Shown here: piece by piece, positions 41,834-45,101 of the stretch
Position numbering within the stretch: position 1 is the stretch's first letter
Layout of the letters: the number at the start of each line of letters is the position of its first letter
Origin: Dehalococcoidia bacterium
Lineage (GTDB): Bacteria; Chloroflexota; Dehalococcoidia; Lucifugimonadales; UBA2985
Direction of reading: 5' to 3'
NCBI GenBank assembly: GCA_015661155.1
Contig: JACVQK010000022.1
Span: 5,935 to 51,035, forward strand
Length of the DNA: 45,101 bases
Notes under the pieces: generated by a model
What the model was told of the DNA's origin: nothing
What the model saw: only the letters and a program-made list of their open reading frames with translations
The model's database searches: none
Made by a program: the position numbers and the translations under genes

Positions 41834-42259
41834 TTATCCTGTAATCTCAATGCCCATGCTCTTGGCCGTTCCCTCGACAATCTTCATGGCTGCCTCCACA
41901 TCGGGGGCGTTGAGGTCCGCCAGCTTCTGCTGGGCGATCTCTCGCACTGCCTCCCTGGAGATGGCACCCACCTGCTGCCTCTTGGCAGCGGTGCTCCCCT
42001 TCTCCACCCCCGCGGCCCTTCGTATCAGGTCAGAGGCAGGAGGCGTCTTGGTGACAAAGCTGAAGGACCGGTCCTGGTAGATGGTGATATGCACCGGGAC
42101 GATGGTGCCCTCCCGGGAGGCGGTCTGCTCGTTGTAGTCCTTGACGAAGGCCATGATGTTCACGCCGTGCTGGCCCAGCGCCGGACCGACAGGAGGCGCG
42201 GGGGTTGCCTTGCCCGCGGGTATCTGGAGTTTAACTATGGCACGTATTTTTTTAGCCAA
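41834..42259 (-). CDS. rplK: 50S ribosomal protein L11
   Basis: 141 residues, the standard length. Visible: [28 protein letters not shown] (split at PPVGP), [17 protein letters not shown] and the C-terminal [11 protein letters not shown]. It forms the GTPase-associated centre with 23S rRNA. Start ATG 42259, nine bases after nusG, behind AGGAGGCTCTC. Confidence 0.98.
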   Translation of the reverse strand: MAKKIRAIVKLQIPAGKATPAPPVGPALGQHGVNIMAFVKDYNEQTASREGTIVPVHITIYQDRSFSFVTKTPPASDLIRRAAGVEKGSTAAKRQQVGAISREAVREIAQQKLADLNAPDVEAAMKIVEGTAKSMGIEITG

Positions 42260-42268
42260 GAGAGCCTC

Positions 42269-42829
42269 CTAAAGCTTCTCCACCTGGAGGAAATCCAACT
42301 CCACGGGGGTCTCTCTGCCAAAGAAGGAGACCAGGATTCTAACCTTGCCCCGATCGGACATGACCTGATCAACCACTCCCATGAAGTCTGTGAAGGGACC
42401 ATCGGTGATACGCACGCTCTGGCCCATGGTTAGACCGACCTTTACCCTTGGGGCTTCGGACTCCATCTGCTTGAGTATAGCCTCCACCTCGTGCTCCTCC
42501 AGGGGCACGGGTTTGGGCCTTCGTTCCCGCTCGTCCTCCGCCGACACGAAACCGGTAACCCCCGGGGTGTTCCGCACCACGTGCCAGCTGCTATCATCCA
42601 TAGCCATCTGGATCAGAATGTATCCAGGAAATACCTTTCGGCGCACGGACCGCCGTTTTCCTTCCCTGATCTCTATCTCCTCCTCAGTGGGAACGACAAT
42701 CCGGAATATCCTGTCCTTTACGTCCATGGTCGCGACCCGCTGTTCCAGGTTCTTCTTCACCCGTTCCTCCTGGCCGGAGTAGGTGTGAATGATGTACCAG
42801 CGGGTCTCTTTTTCACCAGTTGTGCTCAT
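42269..42829 (-). CDS. nusG: Transcription termination/antitermination protein NusG
   Basis: 186 residues: NGN domain (RWYIIHTYSGQEERVKKNLEQR split, FPGYILIQMAMDDSSWHVVRNTPGVTGF split) and C-terminal KOW domain (GQSVRITDGPFTDFMGVVDQV). Links RNA polymerase to the ribosome or Rho. Start ATG 42829 is the family-like start (MSTTGEKETRWYII); a TTG nine bases upstream is in frame. It follows secE by 28 bases. Confidence 0.97.
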   Translation of the reverse strand: MSTTGEKETRWYIIHTYSGQEERVKKNLEQRVATMDVKDRIFRIVVPTEEEIEIREGKRRSVRRKVFPGYILIQMAMDDSSWHVVRNTPGVTGFVSAEDERERRPKPVPLEEHEVEAILKQMESEAPRVKVGLTMGQSVRITDGPFTDFMGVVDQVMSDRGKVRILVSFFGRETPVELDFLQVEKL

Positions 42830-42857
42830 GGGTATCAAAGGAAGATGACCTCCACTC

Positions 42858-43094
42858 CTATATCAACAGTCTGAAGAGCTGGCCGAAGGCCATATCTATG
42901 AGCCCCAGGAAGACGCCCACAGAGAGTGAGATGACTATGACCAGAACGGCAAGGCGAGTGGCCTGCTCCCTGGTGGGCCAGACCACCTTCTTGAGCTCGG
43001 CAATGGTCTCGCGGAAGAACTGAGGGCTCTGGGCTCCCCCAGCCAACTCAGAGCCTGCCTGCCGCAGGGTCCGCCTCACGGGTGCTTTGGCCAC
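42858..43094 (-). CDS. secE: Preprotein translocase subunit SecE
   Basis: 78 residues with a single C-terminal transmembrane helix and the conserved amphipathic stretch FFRETIAELKKVVWPTREQA. Part of the SecYEG channel. Start GTG 43094 behind AAGGTAGAGAGCC. It starts only six bases after the rpmG stop. Confidence 0.95.
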   Translation of the reverse strand: MAKAPVRRTLRQAGSELAGGAQSPQFFRETIAELKKVVWPTREQATRLAVLVIVISLSVGVFLGLIDMAFGQLFRLLI

Positions 43095-43100
43095 GGCTCT

Positions 43101-43271
43101 CTACCTTATCTCCCGATGGGTCTTGTGCTGACGGCAACGCGGGCAGTACTTGGAAAGCTCCAGGCGCTGCGGGTCACTACGCTGGTTCTTCACGGTGGTG
43201 TAGTTACGCTCCCGGCAATCGCCGCAAGCCAGGGTAATAATGGGACGGGCCTCCCCCTTTTTCTTAGCCAT
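43101..43271 (-). CDS. rpmG: 50S ribosomal protein L33 (zinc-binding form)
   Basis: 56 residues, starting [19 protein letters not shown] and ending HKTHREIR. Two CxxC pairs (CGDC and CPRC) show the zinc-binding version. [22 protein letters not shown] (split at NQRS) is typical L33. Start ATG 43269-43271 behind AAGGAAA, directly after tuf (five bases). This gene is short and easily missed. Confidence 0.96.
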   Translation of the reverse strand: MAKKKGEARPIITLACGDCRERNYTTVKNQRSDPQRLELSKYCPRCRQHKTHREIR

Positions 43272-43276
43272 TTTCC

Positions 43277-44476
<1,200 letters not shown>

Positions 44477-44505
44477 AGTTCTCTACCTCCTTAAGTCTCC
44501 TCACA

Positions 44506-44580
<75 letters not shown>

Positions 44581-44607
44581 CTCGTTTTCCCCTTTTTAAT
44601 CCCTCTC

Positions 44608-44695
44608 TGGTGGAGGGGGTAGGATTCGAACCTACGAAGCCCTTCCGGGCGCCAGATTTACAGTCTGGTGGTATTAGCCGCTCACCCACCCCTCC
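44608..44695 (-). tRNA. tRNA-Tyr (anticodon GTA)
   Basis: Long variable arm (GCGCCCGGAAGGGCTTC region) typical of tRNA-Tyr. Acceptor GGAGGGG/CCCCTCC, anticodon loop CTGTAAA, T-arm TAGG-TTCGAAT-CCTA. An encoded CCA is present at 44608-44610. Confidence 0.97.
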
Positions 44696-44777
44696 AGGGC
44701 GCTTAGATTCTATCACTTGCGGAAAGGGCATGCCAAGCCCCTCCTCATGATACTGAATCAACCTCCCCAGCTTCCAC

Positions 44778-44850
44778 AGCCCGAGAGGGGATTCGAACCC
44801 ACCAACCTACCGATTACAAATCGGTTGCGCTACCATTGCGCTACTCGGGC
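44778..44850 (-). tRNA. tRNA-Thr (anticodon TGT)
   Basis: Acceptor GCCCGAG/CTCGGGC, D-arm AGCGCAATGGTAGCGC, anticodon arm ACCGA-TTTGTAA-TCGGT, T-arm TGGG-TTCGAAT-CCCC (one mismatch). No CCA encoded, unlike the two tRNAs downstream. Confidence 0.96.
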
Positions 44851-45101
44851 ATCTCGCCCCTATCCTGACAACATAATACAACTTCCCTCAAGGGGAAGCT
44901 AGTGGTAATGATAGCACAGTCTTGCAAGCCTTTCCACCCCCTGAAAAGGGGACTCTCCCTGAAGGACTACTATATGAAGACAGCCAGCAAAAGTCAAACA
45001 GAACCCGGTTCTATTTGCTATCTAGTGGTAGCATCAAAAGCCTATCCTGCTATGCCTGAGCCTTCTGTCCTTGAGCCTTGGCAACGGCTCTGTCCTCAGC
45101 C
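44851..45101. other. Gene-free upstream region of the tRNA-tuf operon
   Basis: No coding frame or RNA gene is recognised. It contains the operon promoter (44969-44997) and, between promoter and first tRNA, two small hairpins (CCCCTGAAAAGGGG near 44938 and CTTCCCTCAAGGGGAAG near 44881) that may be processing sites. The remaining ~100 bases to the window edge show nothing distinctive. Confidence 0.6.
44969..44997 (-). promoter_or_regulatory. Promoter of the tRNA-tuf-secE-nusG-rplKAJL operon
   Basis: On the minus strand, TTGACT (44992-44997) and TATAGT (44969-44974) with a 17-base spacer. Transcription would start near 44962 and run through three tRNAs into tuf. No other strong promoter was seen between the tRNAs and tuf. 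Confidence 0.8.

Overview
The window reads as a piece of a GC-rich bacterial chromosome, most likely Chloroflexota and plausibly class Dehalococcoidia or a relative. This assignment is an inference from gene content and style (end-of-operon nuoL-M-N, LarB, paired CaiB/BaiF CoA-transferases, Thr/Pro-rich lipoprotein linkers, short G/C palindromic repeats). No taxonomic search was possible.

Layout on the plus strand: the last codons of a nuoL-like gene, nuoM, and a nuoN broken by an internal out-of-frame deletion (1-3000); rmuC and NAD kinase, each preceded by a near-identical ~118-bp promoter/leader; a NUDIX hydrolase; an orphan peptide-type solute-binding lipoprotein; two CaiB/BaiF CoA-transferases; an RNase D-like exonuclease; and a CHAT protease-NB-ARC-TPR (STAND) protein (3112-14800). 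An MFS exporter and a small secreted protein follow on the minus strand, then a double-domain M16 peptidase (+), a crotonase (-), rplS, priA and an RND/MMPL transporter (+), and a biotin ligase (-).

From 27.4 to 28.5 kb lies an AT-richer patch with three small minus-strand genes, one of them a 58-aa gene with a TTG start. Beside it are rnpB and a large-serine-recombinase homologue that has lost its catalytic N-terminus, next to a coiled-coil/zinc-ribbon gene and a CDF metal exporter. A small HTH gene with an elaborate upstream regulatory region, a lipoprotein cytochrome c, larB, a CorA-like transporter with an altered GMN motif, an HDAC-like hydrolase and a rhomboid protease lead to radC and two zinc-ribbon proteins.

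The right end is a minus-strand translation operon: tRNA-Thr(TGT), tRNA-Tyr, tRNA-Thr(GGT), tuf, rpmG, secE, nusG, rplK, rplA, (L10 leader), rplJ, rplL, driven by a strong promoter at about 44969-44997. The EF-Tu carries an unusual four-cysteine cluster.

The most distinctive structural signal is a family of about nine palindromic, MITE-like elements (~150 or ~220-260 bp) with imperfect terminal inverted repeats beginning TA(A/G)CAGG. They sit at gene ends, often between convergent genes. At six genes the stop codon is itself the first three bases of an element end or an isolated element-end remnant, and one CoA-transferase reads through a copy. No transposase is present in the window. The other leading candidates for unusual biology are the CHAT-STAND protein, the catalytically stripped recombinase, the cysteine-cluster EF-Tu and the duplicated promoter around rmuC.
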